A stretch of DNA of 64,000 nt, taken from Rhodococcus sp. Leaf278. GTDB lineage: Bacteria > Actinomycetota > Actinomycetes > Mycobacteriales > Mycobacteriaceae. Each line of letters opens with the position of its first letter. Position 1 is the first letter of the stretch. Position numbers and translations under genes: made by a program. The DNA lies in NCBI RefSeq assembly GCF_001426085.1, contig NZ_LMRR01000023.1:243930-307929 (forward strand), given 5' to 3'. The notes beneath the pieces are model-generated. The model was not told the DNA's origin, ran no database searches, and saw only the letters and a program-made list of their open reading frames with translations. Positions 25,707-33,968 of the stretch are shown here, in pieces.

Positions 25707-25757
25707 GGGCGTCAGTGTAGGAGTCTGGTCCGACACCCGAGATGGAGGAGGAACACC

Positions 25758-26135
25758 ATGACCGAGACACCCGTGGCCACGCTGAAGATGGTCACTTTGG
25801 ACTGCGCCGACCCCCAGGCCAGCGCAATATTCTGGTCGTCGTTGCTCGGCTGGAGCGTCGTACATTCGGAGCAGGAGTACGCGATGCTGCAGGGTCCGAG
25901 CAGCGCGCTCGGATTCGGTCGCGTCGACGACTATCAGCCACCGCCGTGGCCCAATACGAACGGCAGCAAGCAGTTTCACTTCGATCTTGCGGTCGAGGAT
26001 CTCGACGCCGCGGCGGCGGCCGCCGTGAAACTCGGGGCGACCCTGCCCGACGACCAGCCGGGTGAGACCTGGCGCGTGCTGCTGGATCCGGCAGGCCATC
26101 CCTTCTGCCTGACACATGCCGCGAACTGGGGCTGA
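25758..26135 (+). CDS. VOC family protein
   Basis: 125 residues with GGAGGA 6 nt before the ATG. It has the glyoxalase-like repeats LKMVTLDCADPQASAIFWSS, FHFDLAVEDLDAAAAAAVKL and RVLLDPAGHPFCLTH. It resembles the common actinobacterial single-domain VOC proteins annotated as glyoxalases. It is divergent from the AraC gene and may be induced by it. Confidence 0.82.
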   Translation: MTETPVATLKMVTLDCADPQASAIFWSSLLGWSVVHSEQEYAMLQGPSSALGFGRVDDYQPPPWPNTNGSKQFHFDLAVEDLDAAAAAAVKLGATLPDDQPGETWRVLLDPAGHPFCLTHAANWG

Positions 26136-26168
26136 CGCGGCTCGACGGTGTACGCGAACGTCCGAGTA

Positions 26169-26561
26169 TCAGGTCGCGGGAGCGATGATCTGAATCAGGT
26201 TGCCGCAGGTGTCGTCGAACACCGCAGTGACCACCGGGCCCATCTCGGTGGGCTGCTGGGTGAACCGAACCCCGAGGCCGATGAGCCGATCGTATTCTGC
26301 TGCAACACTGTCCACCGCGAACTGCGTGAACGGGATGCCGTCTGCGAAGAGTGCGTCCTTGAACGGCGCGGTTGCGGGATGACCGCTGGGCTCGAGCAGC
26401 AATTCGGTGCCGTCCGGGTCCTGCGGTGAGACGACGGTGAGCCAGCGATCGGGGCCGCCCATGGCGACATCGTGCTTGACGACGAAGCCGAGCACCTCGG
26501 TGTAGAACGTGAGCGCCTTGTTCTGATCGTCGACGAAGACGCTGGTGATGTTGATTCTCAT
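26169..26561 (-). CDS. VOC family protein
   Basis: 130 residues: INITSVFVDDQNKALTFYTE, WLTVVSPQDPDGTELLLEPS, GIPFTQFAVDSVAAEYDRLI and VTAVFDDTCGNLIQIIAPAT. This is the PhnB/glyoxalase-like subclass often called extradiol-dioxygenase-like. Its start overlaps the stop of the DinB-type gene by 4 nt, so the two are translationally coupled. Confidence 0.84.
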   Translation of the reverse strand: MRINITSVFVDDQNKALTFYTEVLGFVVKHDVAMGGPDRWLTVVSPQDPDGTELLLEPSGHPATAPFKDALFADGIPFTQFAVDSVAAEYDRLIGLGVRFTQQPTEMGPVVTAVFDDTCGNLIQIIAPAT

Positions 26562-27079
26562 GCCGGTCCCTCACCTCTCGGCCCGCCGGCCAATTCGACA
26601 GCGACGTCGAGATGGCCGAGGTGACGGGCGTATTCCTGGAGTACATGAAAGCAGATCCAGATCAGAGTCGGCCGCTCCTCGGTGAATCGTCCACCGAGAG
26701 TTGCCAACTCGTCCATCCGATGCGAGCTCAGTACTTCTTCGGTGAGCCGGGCACCGTCGTCGAGCCTGGCCAGTAGGTGCTCGGCGCCCACATCGGTCGC
26801 CACGTGCCAGGAGCCGTCCTTCTCGTCACCGAAGGGCGCATCGACTGCTCGGCCGAGAAATCCCCAGACGAACCAGCGCTGCTCCATGTGCACCAGGTGG
26901 GTCAGCATCTGCAGCGGGGTCCACTCCGAGGGAACGGTTGTGGTGATCAGGGATTCCTCGCTCAGCGCAGTGATGCGCCGAACCAGCTCGCCGCGATAGA
27001 AGCGTAGGTACTCGCGAAACAGGTCGGCGGGATCGGACAGGGCGGAACTCGGTTCGGGAAACGTCGTCAGCTGTGCCAT
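26558..27079 (-). CDS. DinB/YfiT-like metal-dependent protein
   Basis: 173 residues. It has the four-helix DinB_2 pattern with conserved histidines in PLQMLTHLVHMEQRWFVWGF and CFHVLQEYARHLGHLDVAVE, a probable three-His metal site. Such proteins include mycothiol- or bacillithiol-dependent transferases, which fits an actinobacterium that makes mycothiol, though the substrate is unknown. ATG 27079 has GAAGGA 6 nt upstream; MDTRV at 27115 is an alternative start. It is coupled to the downstream VOC gene. Confidence 0.8.
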   Translation of the reverse strand: MAQLTTFPEPSSALSDPADLFREYLRFYRGELVRRITALSEESLITTTVPSEWTPLQMLTHLVHMEQRWFVWGFLGRAVDAPFGDEKDGSWHVATDVGAEHLLARLDDGARLTEEVLSSHRMDELATLGGRFTEERPTLIWICFHVLQEYARHLGHLDVAVELAGGPRGEGPA

Positions 27080-27117
27080 AGGTCCTTCGTATCGGGTGAT
27101 GACCCGAGTGTCCATTC

Positions 27118-27735
27118 TCAGCCGAACACCAATAGCGCCGCCAGGGTCAGCATCATGATCCCGATCCCGAGGTCGAGTATTCGCCAGGCCAACGGCCGCG
27201 CGAACAGCGGACTGAGCACACGAGAGCCGTAGCCGAGCGCGGTGAACCACAGCACGCTGCCCAGCATCGCACCGACGGCGAACCACCACCGCAGGTCTCC
27301 CGGCTGACGGTTGCCGATGGAACCGAGGAACACGACGGTGTCGAGATAGACGTGGGGGTTCAGCCAGGTCAGAGCCAGGCAGGTGGCGAGGGCAGCGATC
27401 AGTGAACCGCCACCGGTCGTCTCGGTCGTCATCGTCTGAGGAGTCCGCGCTCGATTGAGTGCCATCAGTCCGTAGACGAGGAGGAACACGGCACCGAGGA
27501 CGGTCACGATGCGCAGAGCGACGGGGAAGCGGTCGACGAGTACCCCGATGCCTGCCACCCCGGCCAGAATCAGGACCGCGTCGGACACAGCGCACACCGC
27601 CACTACCGGCAGTACGTGGGTGCGTTGCAGGCCCTTGCGCAGCACGAACGCGTTCTGCGCGCCGATGGCGACGATGAGCGAGAGTCCGACGCCCAATCCG
27701 GTGAGGGTCGATTGTGCGGCGGCGAGCGAGGTCAT
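27118..27735 (-). CDS. lysE: LysE/ArgO family amino-acid exporter
   Basis: 205 residues, six hydrophobic segments. The LysE signature is at the start: GLSLIVAIGAQNAFVLRKGL; also LALTWLNPHVYLDTVVFLGS. It exports basic amino acids (L-lysine, L-arginine) when internal levels rise. It is divergent from the LysG-type regulator, the same arrangement as lysE-lysG of Corynebacterium. The 75-bp gap holds the shared promoter. Confidence 0.92.
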   Translation of the reverse strand: MTSLAAAQSTLTGLGVGLSLIVAIGAQNAFVLRKGLQRTHVLPVVAVCAVSDAVLILAGVAGIGVLVDRFPVALRIVTVLGAVFLLVYGLMALNRARTPQTMTTETTGGGSLIAALATCLALTWLNPHVYLDTVVFLGSIGNRQPGDLRWWFAVGAMLGSVLWFTALGYGSRVLSPLFARPLAWRILDLGIGIMMLTLAALLVFG

Positions 27736-27810
27736 GGTTGCAACGCTAGGAGGGTCGCATGATTAGGTCCAGCGAATGTTTTTCACGGCCGGTTAGCGTA
27801 CCTTCATACG

Positions 27811-28665
27811 GTGGAGATCGAGCAGCTCAGAGCCCTGAGAGCAGTGGTCGACGGCGGAACATTCGAGGCCGCGGCTCGGGCGCTGCACGTGACGCCGTCG
27901 GCGGTGAGCCAGCGAATCAAGACACTCGAGCAGTCGTTGGGGCGAACGTTGGTCCAGCGAAGCAAACCGGTGGTGGCCACCCAGTCCGGTATCGCAGTGC
28001 TGCGTCTGGCGCGCCAGATCGATACCTTGACCGACCAGACTCGGGCCGAACTGAACGACGACGGAATCGCCGCTCCCGTCTCCCTCGCCGTCAATGCGGA
28101 TTCGATGGCGACCTGGGTACTGCCCGTGCTCGCGCCACTGGCGACCCAGACGACGTTCGACCTGCATCGGCAAGATCAGGACCGTACCGCTCAACTACTG
28201 CACGACGGGATCGTCTCCGCCGCAATCACTTCGGCGGCCGAGCCGGTTCGTGGCTGCACCGTTCGACGCCTCGGTGCGATGCGCTACCGGCCATCGGCCA
28301 CGCCGGAATTCATCGAACGGTGGTTCACGGTGGGGGTGACGGCCGACGCCTTGCGAGCCGCACCGGTGGTGGTCTTCGATGCCGACGACCGGTTGCAGGA
28401 CAACTACTTACAGCGATTCGGTGTCGAACCCCACGAGCCGCCCCGGCACCTGGTGCCCGCGTCCGCGGACTACGCGCGGGCCGTCGACTTGGGCTTCGGC
28501 TGGGGCATGATCCCCGATCTGCAGGCCCGTGACTCGCTGAAGTGCTTCGATGACAATGGAATCGACGACGTGCTGCTGTACTGGCAACAATGGTCGCTGT
28601 CTTCCCCCGCACTCCAGCGAGCAGCGGACGCCGTGGCAGCGGGCGCAGCCCGAATGCTGCTCTAG
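27811..28665 (+). CDS. lysG: LysG/ArgP-type LysR regulator of lysine export
   Basis: 284 residues, GTG start. N-terminal HTH: LRAVVDGGTFEAAARALHVT and SAVSQRIKTLEQSLGRTLVQ. The effector domain has the ArgP/LysG pattern (VSLAVNADSMATWVLPVLAP, GCTVRRLGAMRYRPSATPEF). LysG activates lysE when lysine, arginine or histidine binds. The divergent lysE and the lysine-degrading genes 1-4 kb away make lysine the likely signal. Its stop is one base from the convergent stop at 28667. Confidence 0.9.
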   Translation: MEIEQLRALRAVVDGGTFEAAARALHVTPSAVSQRIKTLEQSLGRTLVQRSKPVVATQSGIAVLRLARQIDTLTDQTRAELNDDGIAAPVSLAVNADSMATWVLPVLAPLATQTTFDLHRQDQDRTAQLLHDGIVSAAITSAAEPVRGCTVRRLGAMRYRPSATPEFIERWFTVGVTADALRAAPVVVFDADDRLQDNYLQRFGVEPHEPPRHLVPASADYARAVDLGFGWGMIPDLQARDSLKCFDDNGIDDVLLYWQQWSLSSPALQRAADAVAAGAARMLL

Positions 28666-28666
28666 C

Positions 28667-29071
28667 TCAGGCCGGGTTGTCGTTCGGCACGATCTCGGGC
28701 AGTCCGTCGCCGACGGGGTCCAGAATCGCCGCCGATCGGGCACCCCAGCGTTCGTGCGCGGACTGCCGCGACATGCCGACAGAGGTGCCGATCGTCGCCC
28801 ACGTTGCACCCTGAACCCTCAGCACCACAACGGTTTCGAGGCCGTCGAGCCCCGCTGCCAGCTGGACGCGAAGACTCAACAGATGCCACGCAAGGCTGCG
28901 TCGCGCCGGTAGGTCGGTCGATTGCTCGGCCTCCCATTCCGGTGTGCCCGGCAGGGGACCTGTGCCGATTATCTCGTCGGCAACCCGTCCGGCCTCGATG
29001 GCCGCTGCTGTCACAACCGACCGCGTTGCATCAGAGATATCCGCCTCGATGGCGAGGGTGATGGGATCCAT
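28667..29071 (-). CDS. Hypothetical HTH protein
   Basis: 134 residues. The N-terminal half is helical (ITLAIEADISDATRSVVTAA, AGRVADEIIGTGPLPGTPEW). The C-terminal half has a sigma-like helix-turn-helix, VLRVQGATWATIGTSVGMSR followed by QSAHERWGARS. No family is recognised. The unusual 5' region carries a long hairpin that contains the ribosome-binding site and a further dyad near a TTGACA, so it may control itself. It sits inside the lysine block. Confidence 0.7.
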   Translation of the reverse strand: MDPITLAIEADISDATRSVVTAAAIEAGRVADEIIGTGPLPGTPEWEAEQSTDLPARRSLAWHLLSLRVQLAAGLDGLETVVVLRVQGATWATIGTSVGMSRQSAHERWGARSAAILDPVGDGLPEIVPNDNPA

Positions 29072-29075
29072 GCTC

Positions 29076-29113
29076 GACCTCCTGTGTCAGGAACAGCCTG
29101 ACAACAGGAGGTC
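29076..29113 (-). promoter_or_regulatory. Hairpin/dyad covering the ribosome-binding site of 28667-29071
   Basis: On the coding strand the arms are GACCTCCTGTTGTCAGG and CCTGACACAGGAGGTC around a five-base loop, pairing 16 bp with one bulge. The second arm contains the AGGAGG Shine-Dalgarno sequence a few bases before ATG. It could be an RNA structure that hides the ribosome-binding site or a DNA operator. Confidence 0.7.
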
Positions 29114-29116
29114 GGT

Positions 29117-29138
29117 TTGTCAAGATTTACCTGACACT
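29117..29138 (-). promoter_or_regulatory. TGTCA-TGACA dyad with TTGACA element
   Basis: On the minus strand TGTCAGGTAAATCTTGACA forms an inverted repeat TGTCA-N9-TGACA whose right half is a perfect minus-35 hexamer TTGACA. It is directly upstream of the hairpin at 29076-29113. It shares the TGTCAGG core with that hairpin, which suggests that one DNA-binding protein, perhaps the encoded HTH protein, sees both sites. Confidence 0.5.
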
Positions 29139-29139
29139 T

Positions 29140-30468
29140 TTACAGCATGCTGAGCACCCGGTCGATGGACTGGACGCCTTGGGTCAGCTCGGCTTCGGTG
29201 ATGGTCAGCGCAGGACGGAATCGCACCGCGGTGTCGCCGCATCCGAGGGCAAGGACGTGTTCCTCGGTGCGCAACAGCTCGATCACTCGGTCGCGGGTAG
29301 CGGCGTCGGGCAGGGAGAAGGCGCACATCAGACCGCGGCCGCGTACCTCGGAGACCGAGATGTGCCGAGTTGCCAACTCCTGCAACTGGTTCAGCAATAC
29401 AGCTCCGAGTTCACCGGCACGAGAGATGAGTTTCTCGGACTCGACCACTTCCAGGATTCGACGCGACCGCACCATGTCGGTGAGGTTGCCACCCCACGTC
29501 GAATTGATGCGGGAGCTGACGGCGAAGACGTTGTCGTCGATGTCGTCGACGCGACCGCCGGCCATGACGCCGCAGACCTGGACTTTCTTGCCGAAAGCGA
29601 CGATATCGGGAACGACGTCGAGCTGCTGGAAAGCCCATGCGGTACCGGTCATTCCGGCACCGGTCTGAACTTCGTCCATGACGAACAGGGCGTCGAACTC
29701 GTGGCAGAGGTCGCGCAACTTCTGCAGGAAGCGGGGCCGGAAGTGGTGATCTCCGCCCTCGCCCTGGATGGGTTCGATGATGGCGCAGGCAATGTCGTGC
29801 GGATTGGCCTCGAAGGCCAGGCGGGCCGCAGCCAACGATGCGTCCTCGAGTTCGTCCATGTTCGCGTCGGATCTGATGTACGGGGACGGGATACGCGGCC
29901 AGTCGAACTTCGGGAAGCGGGCGACCTTGTTCGGGTCGGTGTTGGTCAAAGACATCGTGTAACCCGAGCGTCCGTGGAACGCATGCTCGAAATGCATCAC
30001 CTGGGAGCCGAGCGACGGGTCTATGCCGTGGCGCTCGTTCCAGCGTGACTTCCAGTCGAACGCCACCTTCAACGCGTTCTCCACCGCCAGTGCGCCGCCC
30101 TCGACGAAGAACAGGTGCGGCAGGCGAGCGTCACCGAGGACCCGCGCGAACGTGTCGACGAATCGTGCCATGGGCACGGTGTAGATGTCGGAGTTGCTCG
30201 GCTTGTTCATCGCCGCCTGCATCAGGTCCGCCCGGAACTCCGGGTCGTCGATCAGCGCCGGGTGGTTCATACCCAGGGCGTTGGACGCGAAGAACGTGAA
30301 CAGGTCGAGGTAGCGGGTGCCGTCCCTGGCGTCGACCAGGGTGGAACCGCTCGAGGCATCGAGGTCGAGGACAAGCTCGAAACCGTCGGCCAGAAGGTGT
30401 TCACCGATCACGTCGCGGACGTTGGAGGCGTCGATCGTCACTCCGGTGCGCTGTAATACTTGCGTCAT
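29140..30468 (-). CDS. lat: L-lysine 6-aminotransferase
   Basis: 442 residues, class III PLP aminotransferase. Key regions: FFASNALGMNHP, GGALAVENALKVAFDWKSRW, IIEPIQGEGGDHHFRPRFL, the aspartate of LFVMDEVQTGAG and the PLP lysine in VAFGKKVQVCGVMAGG. It transfers the epsilon-amino group of lysine to 2-oxoglutarate, giving aminoadipate semialdehyde. It is close to mycobacterial Lat (Rv3290c). The divergent aldehyde dehydrogenase does the next step. A TATAAT (30520-30525 on the minus strand) is the best promoter element. Confidence 0.95.
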   Translation of the reverse strand: MTQVLQRTGVTIDASNVRDVIGEHLLADGFELVLDLDASSGSTLVDARDGTRYLDLFTFFASNALGMNHPALIDDPEFRADLMQAAMNKPSNSDIYTVPMARFVDTFARVLGDARLPHLFFVEGGALAVENALKVAFDWKSRWNERHGIDPSLGSQVMHFEHAFHGRSGYTMSLTNTDPNKVARFPKFDWPRIPSPYIRSDANMDELEDASLAAARLAFEANPHDIACAIIEPIQGEGGDHHFRPRFLQKLRDLCHEFDALFVMDEVQTGAGMTGTAWAFQQLDVVPDIVAFGKKVQVCGVMAGGRVDDIDDNVFAVSSRINSTWGGNLTDMVRSRRILEVVESEKLISRAGELGAVLLNQLQELATRHISVSEVRGRGLMCAFSLPDAATRDRVIELLRTEEHVLALGCGDTAVRFRPALTITEAELTQGVQSIDRVLSML

Positions 30469-30592
30469 GACGTCGAAGATACGCGTTAATATTCCGTAAG
30501 CAAGCCCAATACGCAGGAAATTATACGGTTGTGACCCTCATCGGTAAGCTGATCTCCGACGGTTCGGTTCTCTCCACGGAAGGTGTACGCGC
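30469..30592. promoter_or_regulatory. Divergent promoter region of lat and the aldehyde dehydrogenase
   Basis: 124 bp, more AT-rich than its surroundings. The minus strand has a perfect TATAAT at 30520-30525 about 50 bp before lat, with no good minus-35, which points to an activator. The plus strand carries GGAAGG before the dehydrogenase ATG. In mycobacteria lat is controlled by an Lrp-type protein; no Lrp gene is in this window and no Lrp box is certain. Confidence 0.5.
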
Positions 30593-32128
30593 ATGTCTGC
30601 ATCCATCACCCACGACGAGTTGAGTGTGCGCACTCGCGCCATCCTCGACCGGCTGGGTGCGACGATCGCGCTCGACGCCCCCGCGGGACCCGACGCGATC
30701 GTGGCGCGCTCGCCCATCACCGGTGGAAACCTGGCGACGCTGGCGTCTGCGTCGGCAGCCGATGTCGACGGCGTCATCGCCGACGCACGCACCGCTTTCG
30801 TATCGTGGTCGCAGGTGCCGGCCCCCGTGCGAGGCCAGGTGATCCGCGAACTGGGCGAACTACTGCGCGTGCACAAAGAGGACCTGGGCGCGCTGGTGTC
30901 CATCGAAGCGGGAAAGATCGTGTCCGAGGGCCTCGGTGAGGTGCAGGAGATGATCGATATCTGCGACTTCGCCGTCGGACTCTCGCGTCAGCTCTACGGC
31001 AACACCATTGCGACCGAGCGGCCCGGACATCGCATGATGGAACAGTGGCATCCGCTCGGAGTCGTCGGTGTCATCACGGCCTTCAATTTCCCTGTTGCCG
31101 TGTGGAGTTGGAATACTGCCCTCGCGCTCGTCGCGGGTGACACCGTCATCTGGAAGCCGTCGGAGAAGACTCCGCTGACCGCCGTCGGAGTGCAGGCACT
31201 GTTCGAGCGGGCTGCCGCCGCAGCGGGAGTGGACCCCAAGATCGCTCAGCTGGTGATCGGCGACCGTGCGTCCGGTGAAGCGCTGGTGGATGATTCGCGC
31301 GTGGCCCTGGTGTCGGCAACCGGTTCGACGAGTATGGGCCGGGCGGTGGCACCTCGGGTTGCGCAGCGATTCGGCCGAGTGTTGCTCGAGCTCGGCGGCA
31401 ACAACGCGGCGATCGTGACGCCGTCGGCCGATCTCGACCTGACGACGCGTGGGCTGGTGTTCTCGGCCGCCGGGACTGCCGGTCAGCGCTGCACCTCGCT
31501 CCGACGCGTCATCGTGCATTCCTCCGTTGCGGACGAACTGGTCGGCAAACTGGTGGCAGCGTACGAGACGCTGTCGATCGGATCTCCCTTGGCCAGTGAC
31601 ACTTTGGTGGGTCCGCTGATCGACGCGGGTGCGTTCGCGGGGTACCAGAAGGCGCTCGAGGCTGCGGTATCCGACGGCGGAACCGTCGTGGTCGGCGGCG
31701 AGCGGGTGAACGTGGTCGACGAGTACTCGTTCTACGTTCAGCCCGCGATCGTGACGATGCCCGCGCAGACCGACATCGTCCAGCACGAGACCTTTGCGCC
31801 CATCATGTACGTGTTGACGTACGAGACCCTCGACGAGGCCATCGCACTGCACAACGATGTGCCGCAGGGTCTTTCGTCGTCGATCTTCACCACCGACCTG
31901 CGCGAAGCGGAGCGCTTCCTGTCCGCCGCCGGCTCTGACTGCGGCATCGCGAATGTCAATATCGGACCTTCCGGCGCAGAGATCGGCGGTGCCTTCGGCG
32001 GCGAGAAGGAAACCGGCGGCGGACGCGAATCCGGTTCCGACGCATGGAAGGCCTACATGCGCCGTGCAACCAACACCGTCAACTATTCCAACGAACTGCC
32101 CCTGGCGCAGGGAGTGAAGTTCGGCTGA
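30593..32128 (+). CDS. amaB: L-aminoadipate-semialdehyde dehydrogenase (ALDH7 family)
   Basis: 511 residues, NAD-dependent aldehyde dehydrogenase of the antiquitin/ALDH7 branch. It shows GVVGVITAFNFPVAVWSWNT, WKPSEKTPLTAVGVQALFER, the catalytic glutamate in LLELGGNNAAIV and the catalytic cysteine in GTAGQRCTSLRRVIVHSS. It oxidises 2-aminoadipate 6-semialdehyde to 2-aminoadipate. With the divergent lat gene this makes the two-step lysine catabolism via aminoadipate. The start ATG follows GGAAGG. Confidence 0.9.
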   Translation: MSASITHDELSVRTRAILDRLGATIALDAPAGPDAIVARSPITGGNLATLASASAADVDGVIADARTAFVSWSQVPAPVRGQVIRELGELLRVHKEDLGALVSIEAGKIVSEGLGEVQEMIDICDFAVGLSRQLYGNTIATERPGHRMMEQWHPLGVVGVITAFNFPVAVWSWNTALALVAGDTVIWKPSEKTPLTAVGVQALFERAAAAAGVDPKIAQLVIGDRASGEALVDDSRVALVSATGSTSMGRAVAPRVAQRFGRVLLELGGNNAAIVTPSADLDLTTRGLVFSAAGTAGQRCTSLRRVIVHSSVADELVGKLVAAYETLSIGSPLASDTLVGPLIDAGAFAGYQKALEAAVSDGGTVVVGGERVNVVDEYSFYVQPAIVTMPAQTDIVQHETFAPIMYVLTYETLDEAIALHNDVPQGLSSSIFTTDLREAERFLSAAGSDCGIANVNIGPSGAEIGGAFGGEKETGGGRESGSDAWKAYMRRATNTVNYSNELPLAQGVKFG

Positions 32129-32132
32129 CGGC

Positions 32133-33383
32133 ATGATCGGCAGTATGAAAGTACTGTCGATGCTTTTGGCCGGTCTTACCGTCGGCTACGCCATCAGCGA
32201 CATCGGCCCGTTCGATTCGCTGTTGAGCAGCACCGCGCAGTTCGGTTCGTTCTGGTCAATTGTCAACGGACTGACTGTCGTTGCGATCTCTGCCTGCGTG
32301 GCCTCGGTCGCGCTGGCGCGTGCGAGAGCACGCGTCTCGATCGTCGTGGCGATCGCATCGGCGCTCGTCGTCGTGTTCCAGACCGTCGGAATGGTGACCG
32401 GATTGCTCGGCCATTGGGCCGGTGCAGTGGCCACCGGTGCAGTACTCGCCGCAGTTGCAGTGCTGGCGGGGCGGCATCGAGGTGAACAGGCCACGTTGGC
32501 GGTTGCCGTACTCGGTGCCGGGCTACTCGGTGGTCCGCTGGACGCGCTCGTGGAGGCCAACGACGGTCCCGTCTTCGTCTGGGACGTGGTCGGTGCCGAG
32601 GACGACGTGAGCCCGCAGCGGGCGATAGTGATGGTGATTCTCGCATCGGCCACTGCGGCTGCTCTGTTTCTGGCCCACCGCAATGACGAACCGGAGCCGT
32701 ACGAGACCCGGCGAATTCTGCTCGTCGGCCTCGCATTACCCGTCACCGTCGGTGTGCTGAGATGGATTGCCGCAAGTCACGACGCCGGGAGCGCGGTTTG
32801 GCTCGTCGGCCTCGCCGGTATGACGGCCTCCGCAGTGGTGGCGTCGTTTCTACTTCCCGGACGCGATGGACGCCTGCTGCTGGTGCTTTGTGCGCTGTCG
32901 GCAGGCGTGTTCGGCACGTTCGGCCTGGCCGCCGGGAACAGTGCCCAGCTGGCCCTGACGGTGGGCCTGTTGATCCTCGGAGCAGGGATCGGCTACCGGT
33001 GGCCCCACCTGTACGTCGGGCTGGGTGGCCTTCTCGTCGTTGCCGTTGCGGGCGTGATCGAGGGCTATGCGGACGTCCAGACGGGGTCGGAGTTCGTCTT
33101 GCCGTTGATCGCTGCCTACGTGGTGGTGTCCGCGCTGACGATCTCGCCGGGATCTCTGGCACTGTCGCTGCCTGCGCTGTTCACCACGACCCTGCCGGTG
33201 ACGGCGTATGCCGCGAGCTTTCAGACCGCCTCGGTCTACGACCGCGCGGTCTTCACTCCCACGACCGAACACGACCCCATGGTGTTCTCGGCGGCCGGGC
33301 TCGTGGTTGTCGCGGTGATGACGTGCGCCTGCGGGGTGTTGACGCGCAGGCCCACCGAGAAATCTGACCCGCCGCGCGTCTGA
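32133..33383 (+). CDS. Hypothetical polytopic membrane protein (DUF2339-like)
   Basis: 416 residues, about 12 hydrophobic segments with short loops and few charges. Loops such as LARARARVS and HRNDEPEPYETRR are the only hydrophilic parts. It recalls DUF2339-type membrane proteins, but the match is loose and no function follows. It starts 4 nt after the dehydrogenase stop and may be co-transcribed with it; ATG 32145 is an alternative start. A second membrane gene follows 50 bp later. Confidence 0.65.
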   Translation: MIGSMKVLSMLLAGLTVGYAISDIGPFDSLLSSTAQFGSFWSIVNGLTVVAISACVASVALARARARVSIVVAIASALVVVFQTVGMVTGLLGHWAGAVATGAVLAAVAVLAGRHRGEQATLAVAVLGAGLLGGPLDALVEANDGPVFVWDVVGAEDDVSPQRAIVMVILASATAAALFLAHRNDEPEPYETRRILLVGLALPVTVGVLRWIAASHDAGSAVWLVGLAGMTASAVVASFLLPGRDGRLLLVLCALSAGVFGTFGLAAGNSAQLALTVGLLILGAGIGYRWPHLYVGLGGLLVVAVAGVIEGYADVQTGSEFVLPLIAAYVVVSALTISPGSLALSLPALFTTTLPVTAYAASFQTASVYDRAVFTPTTEHDPMVFSAAGLVVVAVMTCACGVLTRRPTEKSDPPRV

Positions 33384-33433
33384 CGCCGGCGGCGATCCCC
33401 GGTGTGGGCACTATGTTCCGTAGCGTGCATCTC

Positions 33434-33865
33434 ATGTCAGATCACAGCCGGAACAGAGATGTGCCCGACGACGTCTCCGACGTGACGTTGGGTTTCTGTC
33501 TCGCTGTTGCGATGTTCTTGCCCTCGTATTTCGGCGCGACGCTCATCACCGACGCGCTGTTGGGGCGGGTAGGTCTGCCGCTGTCCCCGCTGTTGTGGCT
33601 GTTCGTGGCAGTACCTCTGGCGATTGCCATGGTGCATGTGGAAGACCGGGTCCAGAGTCGTCCGGACTGGGAACGACTCGAGGGGTTTTGGTACGGCGTC
33701 GGCGTCGGCGCGTTGACTCTGCCGCCGCTGGGGCTGGCGTTGCTCGCGCCGCTTCCGACGCTGACCGGTCTCGACCGCGGCGGTCCGTCGATGGTGGTGT
33801 TCGTGGCGTTGGCACTTCTGATCGTGGGCATCGTGGTTCGGGGAAAGCTACGCGGCACGGCCTGA
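33434..33865 (+). CDS. Hypothetical membrane protein
   Basis: 143 residues with four hydrophobic stretches: DVTLGFCLAVAMFLPSYFGA, LSPLLWLFVAVPLAIAMVHV, VGVGALTLPPLGLALLAPLP and MVVFVALALLIVGIVV. A charged loop EDRVQSRPDWERLEG separates the middle helices. No family is recognised. A strong hairpin terminator begins 41 bp past its stop. Confidence 0.65.
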   Translation: MSDHSRNRDVPDDVSDVTLGFCLAVAMFLPSYFGATLITDALLGRVGLPLSPLLWLFVAVPLAIAMVHVEDRVQSRPDWERLEGFWYGVGVGALTLPPLGLALLAPLPTLTGLDRGGPSMVVFVALALLIVGIVVRGKLRGTA

Positions 33866-33906
33866 GTCACGCTGGTCGGTCGAACAGATCTCTTCCACCG
33901 AAAACA

Positions 33907-33948
33907 CACGAGCCCGCCCACCGAACGAATCAGGTGGGCAGGCTCGTG
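33907..33948. terminator. Bidirectional hairpin terminator
   Basis: Arms CACGAGCCCGCCCACC and GGTGGGCAGGCTCGTG pair over 16 bp with a single mismatch, with a ten-base loop. It lies exactly between two convergent genes, the membrane protein ending at 33865 and the cutinase-like gene ending at 33969. There is no strong T-run, as is usual in actinobacteria. Confidence 0.88.
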
Positions 33949-33968
33949 AGCGTTCTCTACGCGTCGGA

